Below are positions 38,801-51,100 of a stretch of DNA of 64,000 nucleotides, piece after piece. Position numbers and translations under genes: made by a program. The notes under the pieces are model-generated. The model did no database searches, was not told where the DNA came from, and saw nothing but the letters and a program-made list of their open reading frames with translations. The DNA lies in assembly GCA_964057225.1 (NCBI GenBank), contig OZ059895.1, forward strand, positions 20,470,688 through 20,534,687, read 5' to 3'. Each line of letters opens with the position of its first letter. The first letter of the stretch is position 1. This DNA is from Auanema rhodensis (taxonomy: Eukaryota > Nematoda > Chromadorea > Rhabditida > Rhabditidae).

Positions 38801-41330
38801 GAGATGCGGTTTTCAAAATTAGATTCCCCATGTCCATTTTAGTCTAAAAACGAATTTTTATTGATATTGGTGGATGGTAACCATGACTTTAAAACTTACG
38901 TGAACTTCAATTTATGCTAATTAAGTGTACACGTGATGTGCACTTGGTATGTAACTCGCTTCACGTGAAAGATAAAGAGATGCGGTTTTCAAAATTAGAT
39001 TCCTCATGTCCATATTAGTCTAAAAACGAATTTTTATTGATATTGGTGCATGGTAATCATGACTTTAAAATTTACGTGAACTTTAATTTATGCTAATTAA
39101 GTGTACACATGATGTGCACTTGGTATGTAACTCGCTTCACGTCAAAGATAAAGAGATGCGGTTTTCAAAATTAGATTCCCCATGTCCATGTTAGTCTAAA
39201 AACAAATTTCTATTAATATTGGTGCATGGTAACTATGACTTTGAAATTTACGTGAACTTTAATTTATGCTAATTAAGTGTACACATGATGTGCACTTGGT
39301 ATGTAACTCGCTTCAAGTGAAAGATAAAGAGATGCGCTTTTCAAAATTAGATTTCGCATGTCCATATTAGTCTAAAAACAAATTTTTATTGATATTGGTG
39401 CATGGTAACCATGACTTTAAAATTTACGTGAACTTTAATTTATGCTAATTAAGTGTACACATGATGTGCACTTGGTATGTAACTCGCTTCACGTCAAAGA
39501 TAAAGAGATGCGGTTTTCAAAATTAGATTCCCCATGTCCATATTAGTCTAAAAACAAATTTTTATGAATATTGGTGCATGGTAACCATGACTTTGAAATT
39601 TACGTGAACTTTAATTTATGCTAATTAAGTGTACACATGATGTGCACTTGGTATGTAACTCGCTTCACGTCAAAGATAAAGAGATGCGGTTTTGAAAATT
39701 AGATTCCCCATGTCCATATTAGTCTAAAAACAAATTTTTATTAATATTGGTGCATGGTAACCATGACTTTGAAATTTACGTGAACTTTAATTTATGCTAA
39801 TTAAGTGTACACATGATGTGCACTTGGTAAGTAACTCGCTTCACGTCAAAGATAAAGAGATGCGGTTTTCAAAATTAGATTCCCCATGTCCATATTAGTC
39901 TAAAAACAATTTTTTATCAATATTGGTGCATGGTAACCATGACTTTGAAATTTACGTGAACTTTAATTTATGCTAATTAAGTGTACACATGATGTGCACT
40001 TGGTATGTAACTCGCTTCACGTCAAAGATAAAGAGATGCGGTTTTGAAAATTAGATTCCCCATGTCCATATTAGTCTAAAAACAAATTTTTATTAATATT
40101 GGTGCATGGTAACCATGACTTTGAAATTTACGTGAACTTTAATTTATGCTAATTAAGTGTACACATGATGTGCACTTGGTAAGTAACTCGCTTCACGTCA
40201 AAGATAAAGAGATGCGGTTTTCAAAATTAGATTCCCCATGTCCATATTAGTCTAAAAACAATTTTTTATCAATATTGGTGCATGGTAACCATGACTTTGA
40301 AATTTACGTGAACTTTAATTTTTGCTAATTAAGTGTACACATGCTGTGCGCTTGGTATGTAACTCTCTTCACGTGAAAGATAAAGAGATGCGGTTTCCAA
40401 AATTAGATTCCCCATGTCCATATTAGTCTAAAAACAAATTTTTATTGATATTGGTGCATGGTAACCATGACTTTAAAATTTACGTGAACTTTAATTTATG
40501 CTAATTAAGTGTACACATGATGTGCACTTGGTATGTAACTCGCTTCACGTCAAAGATAAAGAGATGCGGTTTTCAAAATTAGATTCCCCATGTCCATATT
40601 AGTCTAAAAACAAATTTTTATTAATATTGGTGCATGGTAACCATGACTTTGAAATTTACGTGAACTTTAATTTATGCTAATTAAGTGTACACATGATGTG
40701 CACTTGGTATGTAACTCGCTTCACGTCAAAGATAAAAAGATGAGGTTTTCAAAATTAGATTCCCCATGTCCATATTAGTCTAAAAACAAATTTTTATTAA
40801 TATTGGTGCATGGTAACCATGACTTTGAAATTTACGTGAACTTTAATTTATGCTAATTAAGTGTACACATGATGTGCGCTTGGTATGTAACTCGCTTCAC
40901 GTGAAAGATAAAGAGATGCGGTTTCCAAAATTAGATTCCCCATGTCCATATTAGTCTAAAAACAAATTTTTATTGATATTGGTGCATGGCAACCATGACT
41001 TTAAAATTTACGTGAACTTTAATTTATGTTAATTAAGTGTACACATGATGTGCACTTGGTATGTAACTCGCTTCACTCAAAGATAAAGAGATGCGGTTTT
41101 CAAAATTAGATTCCCCATGTCCATATTAGTCTAAAAACAATTTTTTATCAATATTGGTGCATGGTAACCATGACTTTGAAATTTACGTGAACTTTAATTT
41201 ATGCTAATTAAGTGTACACATGATGTGCGCTTGGTATGTAACTCTCTTCACGTGAAAGATAAAGAGATGCGGTTTTCAAAATTAGATTCCTCATGTCCAT
41301 ATTAGTCTAAAAACGAATTTTTATTGATAT
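35875..41330 (+). repeat. Long HOR unit, 31 monomers (5456 bp)
   Basis: Defined from one TTAATGCATGG marker (35875) to the next (41331), a spacing of exactly 31 x 176 bp. One base is lost in the CACTCAAAG monomer (near 41073) and one gained in the GCCTAAAAAC monomer (near 36030), so the total is unchanged. Pairs of TATAAG monomers at 38191/38367 and 43647/43823 confirm the same offset. It includes a partial copy of the 1408-bp 8-mer series (about 37126-38366). A private T is seen near 39056 (GGTAATCATG), where the next unit has C. Confidence 0.88.
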
Positions 41331-44300
41331 TAATGCATGGTAACCATGACTTTAAAATTTACGTGAACTTTAATTTATGCTAATTAAGTGTACACATGAT
41401 ATGCACTTGGTATGTAACTCGCTTCACGTCAAAGATAAAGAGATGCGGTTTTCAAAATTAGATTCCCCATGTCCATATTAGCCTAAAAACAAATTTTTTA
41501 TTGATATTGGTGCATGGTAACCATGACTTTGAAATTTACGTGAACTTTAATTTATGCTAATTAAGTGTACACGTGATGTGCACTTGGTATGTAACTCGCT
41601 TCACGTGAAAGATAAAGAGATGCGGTTTTCAAAATTAGATTCCCCATGTCCATATTAGTCTAAACACAAATTTTTATTGATATTGGTGCATGGTAACCAT
41701 GACTTTGAAATTTACGTGAACTTTAATTTATGCTAATTAAGTGTACACGTGATGTGCACTTGGTATGTAACTCGCTTCACGTGAAAGATAAAAAGATGCG
41801 GTTTTCAAAATTAGATTCCCCATGTCCATGTTAGTCTAAAAACAAATTTCTATTAATATTGGTGCATGGTAACTATGACTTTGAAATTTACGTGAACTTT
41901 AATTTATGCTAATTAAGTGTACACATGATGTGCACTTGGTATGTAACTCGCTTCAAGTGAAAGATAAAGAGATGCGCTTTTCAAAATTAGATTTCGCATG
42001 TCCATATTAGTCTAAAAACAAATTTTTATTGATATTGGTGCATGGTAACCATGACTTTAAAATGTACGTGAACTTTAATTTATGCTAATTAAGTGTACAC
42101 ATGATGTGCACTTGGTATGTAACTCGCTTCACGTCAAAGATAAAGAGATGCGGTTTTCAAAATTAGATTCCCCATGTCCATATTAGTCTAAAAACAAATT
42201 TTTATTAATATTGGTGCATGGTAACCATGACTTTGAAATTTACGTGAACTTTAATTTATGCTAATTAAGTGTACACATGATGTGCACTTGGTATGTAACT
42301 CGCTTCACGTCAAAGATAAAAAGATGAGGTTTTCAAAATTAGATTCCCCATGTCCATATTAGTCTAAAAACAAATTTTTATTAATATTGGTGCATGGTAA
42401 CCATGACTTTGAAATTTACGTGAACTTTAATTTATGCTAATTAAGTGTACACATGATGTGCGCTTGGTATGTAACTCGCTTCACGTGAAAGATAAAAAGA
42501 TGCGGTTTCCAAAATTAGATTCCCCATGTCCATATTAGTCTAAAAACAAATTTTTATTGATATTGGTGCATGGCAACCATGACTTTAAAATTTACGTGAA
42601 CTTTAATTTATGCTAATTAAGTGTACACATGATGTGCACTTGGTATGTAACTCGCTTCAAGTGAAAGATAAAGAGATGCGCTTTTCAAAATTAGATTTCG
42701 CATGTCCATATTAGTCTAAAAACAAATTTTTATTGATATTGGTGCATGGTAACCATGACTTTAAAATTTACGTGAACTTTAATTTATGCTAATTAAGTGT
42801 ACACATGATGTGCACTTGGTATGTAACTCGCTTCACGTCAAAGATAAAGAGATGCGGTTTTCAAAATTAGATTCCCCATGTCCATATTAGTCTAAAAACA
42901 AATTTTTATGAATATTGGTGCATGGTAACCATGACTTTGAAATTTACGTGAACTTTAATTTATGCTAATTAAGTGTACACATGATGTGCACTTGGTATGT
43001 AACTCGCTTCACGTCAAAGATAAAGAGATGCGGTTTTGAAAATTAGATTCCCCATGTCCATATTAGTCTAAAAACAAATTTTTATTAATATTGGTGCATG
43101 GTAACCATGACTTTGAAATTTACGTGAACTTTAATTTATGCTAATTAAGTGTACACATGATGTGCACTTGGTATGTAACTCGCTTCACGTCAAAGATAAA
43201 GAGATGCGGTTTTCAAAATTAGATTCCCCATGTCCATATTAGTCTAAAAACAATTTTTTATCAATATTGGTGCATGGTAACCATGACTTTGAAATTTACG
43301 TGAACTTTAATTTTTGCTAATTAAGTGTACACATGATGTGCACTTGGTATGTAACTCGCTTCACGTCAAAGATAAAGAGATGCGGTTTTCAAAATTAGAT
43401 TCCCCATGTCCATATTAGTCTAAAAACAAATTTTTATTAATATTGGTGCATGGTAACCATGACTTTGAATTTTACGTGAACTTTAATTTATGCTAATTAA
43501 GTGTACACATGATGTGCACTTGGTATGTAACTCGCTTCAAGTGAAAGATAAAGAGATGCGGTTTTCAAAATTAGATTTCGCATGTCCATATTAGTCTAAA
43601 AACAAATTTTTATTGATATTGGTGCATGGTAACCATGACTTTAAAATTTACGTGAACTTTAATTTATGCTAATTAAGTGTACACATGATGTGCACTTGGT
43701 ATGTAACTCGCTTCACGTCAAAGATAAAGAGATGCGGTTTTTAAAATTAGATTCCCCATGTCCATATAAGTCTAAAAACAAATTTTTATTAATATTGGTG
43801 CATGGTAACCATGACTTTGAAATTTACGTGAACTTTAATTTATGCTAATTAAGTGTACACATGCTGTGCACTTGGTATGTAACTCGCTTCACGTCAAAGA
43901 TAAAGAGATGCGGTTTTCAAAATTAGATTCCCCATGTCCATATAAGTCTAAAAACAAATTTTTATTAATATTGGTGCATGGTAACCATGACTTTAAAATT
44001 TACGTGAACTTCAATTTATGCTAATTAAGTGTACACGTGATGTGCGCTTGGTATGTAACTCTCTTCACGTGAAAGGTAAAGAGATGCGGTTTTCAAAATT
44101 AGATTCCTCATGTCCATATTAGTCTAAAAACGAATTTTTATTGATATTGGTGCATGGTAACCATGACTTTAAAATTTACGTGAACTTTAATTTATGCTAA
44201 TTAAGTGTACACATGATGTGCACTTGGTATGTAACTTGCTTCACGTCAAAGATAAAGAGATGCGGTTTTCAAAATTAGATTCCCCATGTCCATTTTAGTC

Positions 44301-47138
44301 TAAAAACGAATTTTTATTGATATTGGTGGATGGTAACCATGACTTTAAAACTTACGTGAACTTCAATTTATGCTAATTAAGTGTACACGTGATGTGCACT
44401 TGGTATGTAACTCGCTTCACGTGAAAGATAAAGAGATGCGGTTTTCAAAATTAGATTCCTCATGTCCATATTAGTCTAAAAACGAATTTTTATTGATATT
44501 GGTGCATGGTAACCATGACTTTAAAATTTACGTGAACTTTAATTTATGCTAATTAAGTGTACACATGATGTGCACTTGGTATGTAACTCGCTTCACGTCA
44601 AAGATAAAGAGATGCGGTTTTCAAAATTAGATTCCCCATGTCCATGTTAGTCTAAAAACAAATTTCTATTAATATTGGTGCATGGTAACTATGACTTTGA
44701 AATTTACGTGAACTTTAATTTATGCTAATTAAGTGTACACATGATGTGCACTTGGTATGTAACTCGCTTCAAGTGAAAGATAAAGAGATGCGCTTTTCAA
44801 AATTAGATTTCGCATGTCCATATTAGTCTAAAAACAAATTTTTATTGATATTGGTGCATGGTAACCATGACTTTAAAATTTACGTGAACTTTAATTTATG
44901 CTAATTAAGTGTACACATGATGTGCACTTGGTATGTAACTCGCTTCACGTCAAAGATAAAGAGATGCGGTTTTCAAAATTAGATTCCCCATGTCCATATT
45001 AGTCTAAAAACAAATTTTTATGAATATTGGTGCATGGTAACCATGACTTTGAAATTTACGTGAACTTTAATTTATGCTAATTAAGTGTACACATGATGTG
45101 CACTTGGTATGTAACTCGCTTCACGTCAAAGATAAAGAGATGCGGTTTTGAAAATTAGATTCCCCATGTCCATATTAGTCTAAAAACAAATTTTTATTAA
45201 TATTGGTGCATGGTAACCATGACTTTGAAATTTACGTGAACTTTAATTTATGCTAATTAAGTGTACACATGATGTGCACTTGGTAAGTAACTCGCTTCAC
45301 GTCAAAGATAAAGAGATGCGGTTTTCAAAATTAGATTCCCCATGTCCATATTAGTCTAAAAACAATTTTTTATCAATATTGGTGCATGGTAACCATGACT
45401 TTGAAATTTACGTGAACTTTAATTTATGCTAATTAAGTGTACACATGATGTGCACTTGGTATGTAACTCGCTTCACGTCAAAGATAAAGAGATGCGGTTT
45501 TGAAAATTAGATTCCCCATGTCCATATTAGTCTAAAAACAAATTTTTATTAATATTGGTGCATGGTAACCATGACTTTGAAATTTACGTGAACTTTAATT
45601 TATGCTAATTAAGTGTACACATGATGTGCACTTGGTAAGTAACTCGCTTCACGTCAAAGATAAAGAGATGCGGTTTTCAAAATTAGATTCCCCATGTCCA
45701 TATTAGTCTAAAAACAATTTTTTATCAATATTGGTGCATGGTAACCATGACTTTGAAATTTACGTGAACTTTAATTTTTGCTAATTAAGTGTACACATGC
45801 TGTGCGCTTGGTATGTAACTCTCTTCACGTGAAAGATAAAGAGATGCGGTTTCCAAAATTAGATTCCCCATGTCCATATTAGTCTAAAAACAAATTTTTA
45901 TTGATATTGGTGCATGGTAACCATGACTTTAAAATTTACGTGAACTTTAATTTATGCTAATTAAGTGTACACATGATGTGCACTTGGTATGTAACTCGCT
46001 TCACGTCAAAGATAAAGAGATGCGGTTTTCAAAATTAGATTCCCCATGTCCATGTTAGTCTAAAAACAAATTTCTATTAATATTGGTGCATGGTAACTAT
46101 GACTTTGAAATTTACGTGAACTTTAATTTATGCTAATTAAGTGTACACATGATGTGCACTTGGTATGTAACTCGCTTCAAGTGAAAGATAAAGAGATGCG
46201 CTTTTCAAAATTAGATTTCGCATGTCCATATTAGTCTAAAAACAAATTTTTATTGATATTGGTGCATGGTAACCATGACTTTAAAATTTACGTGAACTTT
46301 AATTTATGCTAATTAAGTGTACACATGATGTGCACTTGGTATGTAACTCGCTTCACGTCAAAGATAAAGAGATGCGGTTTTCAAAATTAGATTCCCCATG
46401 TCCATATTAGTCTAAAAACAAATTTTTATTAATATTGGTGCATGGTAACCATGACTTTGAAATTTACGTGAACTTTAATTTATGCTAATTAAGTGTACAC
46501 ATGATGTGCACTTGGTATGTAACTCGCTTCACGTCAAAGATAAAAAGATGAGGTTTTCAAAATTAGATTCCCCATGTCCATATTAGTCTAAAAACAAATT
46601 TTTATTAATATTGGTGCATGGTAACCATGACTTTGAAATTTACGTGAACTTTAATTTATGCTAATTAAGTGTACACATGATGTGCGCTTGGTATGTAACT
46701 CGCTTCACGTGAAAGATAACGAGATGCGGTTTCCAAAATTAGATTCCCCATGTCCATATTAGTCTAAAAACAAATTTTTATTGATATTGGTGCATGGCAA
46801 CCATGACTTTAAAATTTACGTGAACTTTAATTTATGTTAATTAAGTGTACACATGATGTGCACTTGGTATGTAACTCGCTTCACTCAAAGATAAAGAGAT
46901 GCGGTTTTCAAAATTAGATTCCCCATGTCCATATTAGTCTAAAAACAATTTTTTATCAATATTGGTGCATGGTAACCATGACTTTGAAATTTACGTGAAC
47001 TTTAATTTATGCTAATTAAGTGTACACATGATGTGCGCTTGGTATGTAACTCTCTTCACGTGAAAGATAAAGAGATGCGGTTTTCAAAATTAGATTCCTC
47101 ATGTCCATATTAGTCTAAAAACGAATTTTTATTGATAT
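41331..47138 (+). repeat. Long HOR unit, 33 monomers (5808 bp)
   Basis: From the TTAATGCATGG marker at 41331 to the one at 47139. It has the same series as the unit before, plus a two-monomer module (CATGTTAG then GCGCTTTT, about 45935-46286) that is missing at the corresponding place near 40480. This accounts for the extra 352 bp. A private GATAACGAG is seen near 46717. High similarity to the preceding unit shows amplification in blocks above 5 kb. Confidence 0.87.
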
Positions 47139-48130
47139 TAATGCATGGTAACCATGACTTTAAAATTTACGTGAACTTTAATTTATGCTAATTAAGTGTA
47201 CACATGATATGCACTTGGTATGTAACTCGCTTCACGTCAAAGATAAAGAGATGCGGTTTTCAAAATTAGATTCCCCATGTCCATATTAGCCTAAAAACAA
47301 ATTTTTTATTGATATTGGTGCATGGTAACCATGACTTTGAAATTTACGTGAACTTTAATTTATGCTAATTAAGTGTACACGTGATGTGCACTTGGTATGT
47401 AACTCGCTTCACGTGAAAGATAAAGAGATGCGGTTTTCAAAATTAGATTCCCCATGTCCATATTAGTCTAAACACAAATTTTTATTGATATTGGTGCATG
47501 GTAACCATGACTTTGAAATTTACGTGAACTTTAATTTATGCTAATTAAGTGTACACGTGATGTGCACTTGGTATGTAACTCGCTTCACGTGAAAGATAAA
47601 AAGATGCGGTTTTCAAAATTAGATTCCCCATGTCCATGTTAGTCTAAAAACAAATTTCTATTAATATTGGTGCATGGTAACTATGACTTTGAAATTTACG
47701 TGAACTTTAATTTATGCTAATTAAGTGTACACATGATGTGCACTTGGTATGTAACTCGCTTCAAGTGAAAGATAAAGAGATGCGCTTTTCAAAATTAGAT
47801 TTCGCATGTCCATATTAGTCTAAAAACAAATTTTTATTGATATTGGTGCATGGTAACCATGACTTTAAAATGTACGTGAACTTTAATTTATGCTAATTAA
47901 GTGTACACATGATGTGCACTTGGTATGTAACTCGCTTCACGTCAAAGATAAAGAGATGCGGTTTTCAAAATTAGATTCTCCATGTCCATATTAGTCTAAA
48001 AACAAATTTTTATTAATATTGGTGCATGGTAACCATGACTTTGAAATTTACGTGAACTTTAATTTATGCTAATTAAGTGTACACATGATGTGCACTTGGT
48101 ATGTAACTCGCTTCACGTCAAAGATAAAAA
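47139..48130 (+). repeat. Start of a third long HOR unit, truncated
   Basis: It repeats the opening of the long HOR: GATATGCAC, GCCTAAAAAC with an extra T, TCTAAACAC, CATGTTAG, GCGCTTTT and AAAATGTACG monomers. A private ATTCTCC variant is seen near 47976. Then the series passes into the A/B dimer zone instead of continuing as the earlier units do. Confidence 0.8.
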
Positions 48131-51100
48131 GATGAGGTTTTCAAAATTAGATTCCCCATGTCCATATTAGTCTAAAAACAAATTTTTATTAATATTGGTG
48201 CATGGTAACCATGACTTTGAAATTTACGTGAACTTTAATTTATGCTAATTAAGTGTACACATGATGTGCGCTTGGTATGTAACTCGCTTCACGTGAAAGA
48301 TAAAGAGATGCGGTTTCCAAAATTAGATTCCCCATGTCCATATTAGTCTAAAAACAAATTTTTATTGATATTGGTGCATGGCAACCATGACTTTAAAATT
48401 TACGTGAACTTTAATTTATGCTAATTAAGTGTACACATGATGTGCACTTGGTATGTAACTCGCTTCACGTCAAAGATAAAAAGATGAGGTTTTCAAAATT
48501 AGATTCCCCATGTCCATATTAGTCTAAAAACAAATTTTTATTAATATTGGTGCATGGTAACCATGACTTTGAAATTTACGTGAACTTTAATTTATGCTAA
48601 TTAAGTGTACACATGATGTGCGCTTGGTATGTAACTCGCTTCACGTGAAAGATAAAGAGATGCGGTTTCCAAAATTAGATTCCCCATGTCCATATTAGTC
48701 TAAAAACAAATTTTTATTAATATTGGTGCATGGTAACCATGACTTTGAAATTTACGTGAACTTTAATTTATGCTAATTAAGTGTACACATGATGTGCACT
48801 TGGTATGTAACTCGCTTCACGTCAAAGATAAAAAGATGAGGTTTTCAAAATTAGATTCCCCATGTCCATATTAGTCTAAAAACAAATTTTTATTGATATT
48901 GGTGCATGGCAACCATGACTTTAAAATTTACGTGAACTTTAATTTATGCTAATTAAGTGTACACATGATGTGCACTTGGTATGTAACTCGCTTCACGTCA
49001 AAGATAAAAAGATGAGGTTTTCAAAATTAGATTCCCCATGTCCATATTAGTCTAAAAACAAATTTTTATTAATATTGGTGCATGGTAACCATGACTTTGA
49101 AATTTACGTGAACTTTAATTTATGCTAATTAAGTGTACACGTGATGTGCACTTGGTATGTAACTCGCTTCACGTGAAAGATAAAAAGATGCGGTTTTCAA
49201 AATTAGATTCCCCATGTCCATGTTAGTCTAAAAACAAATTTCTATTAATATTGGTGCATGGTAACTATGACTTTGAAATTTACGTGAACTTTAATTTATG
49301 CTAATTAAGTGTACACATGATGTGCACTTGGTATGTAACTCGCTTCAAGTGAAAGATAAAGAGATGCGCTTTTCAAAATTAGATTTCGCATGTCCATATT
49401 AGTCTAAAAACAAATTTTTATTGATATTGGTGCATGGTAACCATGACTTTAAAATGTACGTGAACTTTAATTTATGCTAATTAAGTGTACACATGATGTG
49501 CACTTGGTATGTAACTCGCTTCACGTCAAAGATAAAGAGATGCGGTTTTCAAAATTAGATTCCCCATGTCCATATTAGTCTAAAAACAAATTTTTATTAA
49601 TATTGGTGCATGGTAACCATGACTTTGAAATTTACGTGAACTTTAATTTATGCTAATTAAGTGTACACATGATGTGCACTTGGTATGTAACTCGCTTCAC
49701 GTCAAAGATAAAAAGATGAGGTTTTCAAAATTAGATTCCCCATGTCCATATTAGTCTAAAAACAAATTTTTATTAATATTGGTGCATGGTAACCATGACT
49801 TTGAAATTTACGTGAACTTTAATTTATGCTAATTAAGTGTACACATGATGTGCGCTTGGTATGTAACTCGCTTCACGTGAAAGATAAAGAGATGCGGTTT
49901 CCAAAATTAGATTCCCCATGTCCATATTAGTCTAAAAACAAATTTTTATTGATATTGGTGCATGGCAACCATGACTTTAAAATTTACGTGAACTTTAATT
50001 TATGCTAATTAAGTGTACACATGATGTGCACTTGGTATGTAACTCGCTTCACGTCAAAGATAAAAAGATGAGGTTTTCAAAATTAGATTCCCCATGTCCA
50101 TATTAGTCTAAAAACAAATTTTTATTAATATTGGTGCATGGTAACCATGACTTTGAAATTTACGTGAACTTTAATTTATGCTAATTAAGTGTACACATGA
50201 TGTGCGCTTGGTATGTAACTCGCTTCACGTGAAAGATAAAGAGATGCGGTTTCCAAAATTAGATTCCCCATGTCCATATTAGTCTAAAAACAAATTTTTA
50301 TTGATATTGGTGCATGGCAACCATGACTTTAAAATTTACGTGAACTTTAATTTATGCTAATTAAGTGTACACATGATGTGCACTTGGTATGTAACTCGCT
50401 TCACGTCAAAGATAAAAAGATGAGGTTTTCAAAATTAGATTCCCCATGTCCATATTAGTCTAAAAACAAATTTTTATTAATATTGGTGCATGGTAACCAT
50501 GACTTTGAAATTTACGTGAACTTTAATTTATGCTAATTAAGTGTACACATGATGTGCGCTTGGTATGTAACTCGCTTCACGTGAAAGATAAAGAGATGCG
50601 GTTTCCAAAATTAGATTCCCCATGTCCATATTAGTCTAAAAACAAATTTTTATTAATATTGGTGCATGGTAACCATGACTTTGAAATTTACGTGAACTTT
50701 AATTTATGCTAATTAAGTGTACACATGATGTGCACTTGGTATGTAACTCGCTTCACGTCAAAGATAAAAAGATGAGGTTTTCAAAATTAGATTCCCCATG
50801 TCCATATTAGTCTAAAAACAAATTTTTATTGATATTGGTGCATGGCAACCATGACTTTAAAATTTACGTGAACTTTAATTTATGCTAATTAAGTGTACAC
50901 ATGATGTGCACTTGGTATGTAACTCGCTTCACGTCAAAGATAAAAAGATGAGGTTTTCAAAATTAGATTCCCCATGTCCATATTAGTCTAAAAACAAATT
51001 TTTATTAATATTGGTGCATGGTAACCATGACTTTGAAATTTACGTGAACTTTAATTTATGCTAATTAAGTGTACACATGATGTGCACTTGGTATGTAACT

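Noticed and set aside
372-44024. Open reading frames of 60 codons on the + strand, from ATG in ATGCTAATTAAG to the next monomer's TAA (372, 2836, 4772, 6004, 7939, 8819, 10403, 11635, 12515, 13747, 15330, 17265, 19201, 19377, 31346, 32754, 34162, 34338, 38210, 38386, 43666, 43842).
   Set aside because: Each is one satellite monomer plus seven bases and exists only because TATTAG became TATAAG, removing a stop. The monomer length (176 = 3 x 58 + 2) changes frame with every copy, so no longer frame can form. Adjacent copies overlap by seven bases. The frames have no ribosome-binding or splice context I can see, no recognised motif and no sign of coding constraint.
35875-47138. Assembly duplication as explanation of the 5.4-5.8 kb units.
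   Set aside because: Not excluded, but less likely: the two units differ by private SNPs and by a two-monomer module. I keep it as a biological HOR, with read support as the deciding test.
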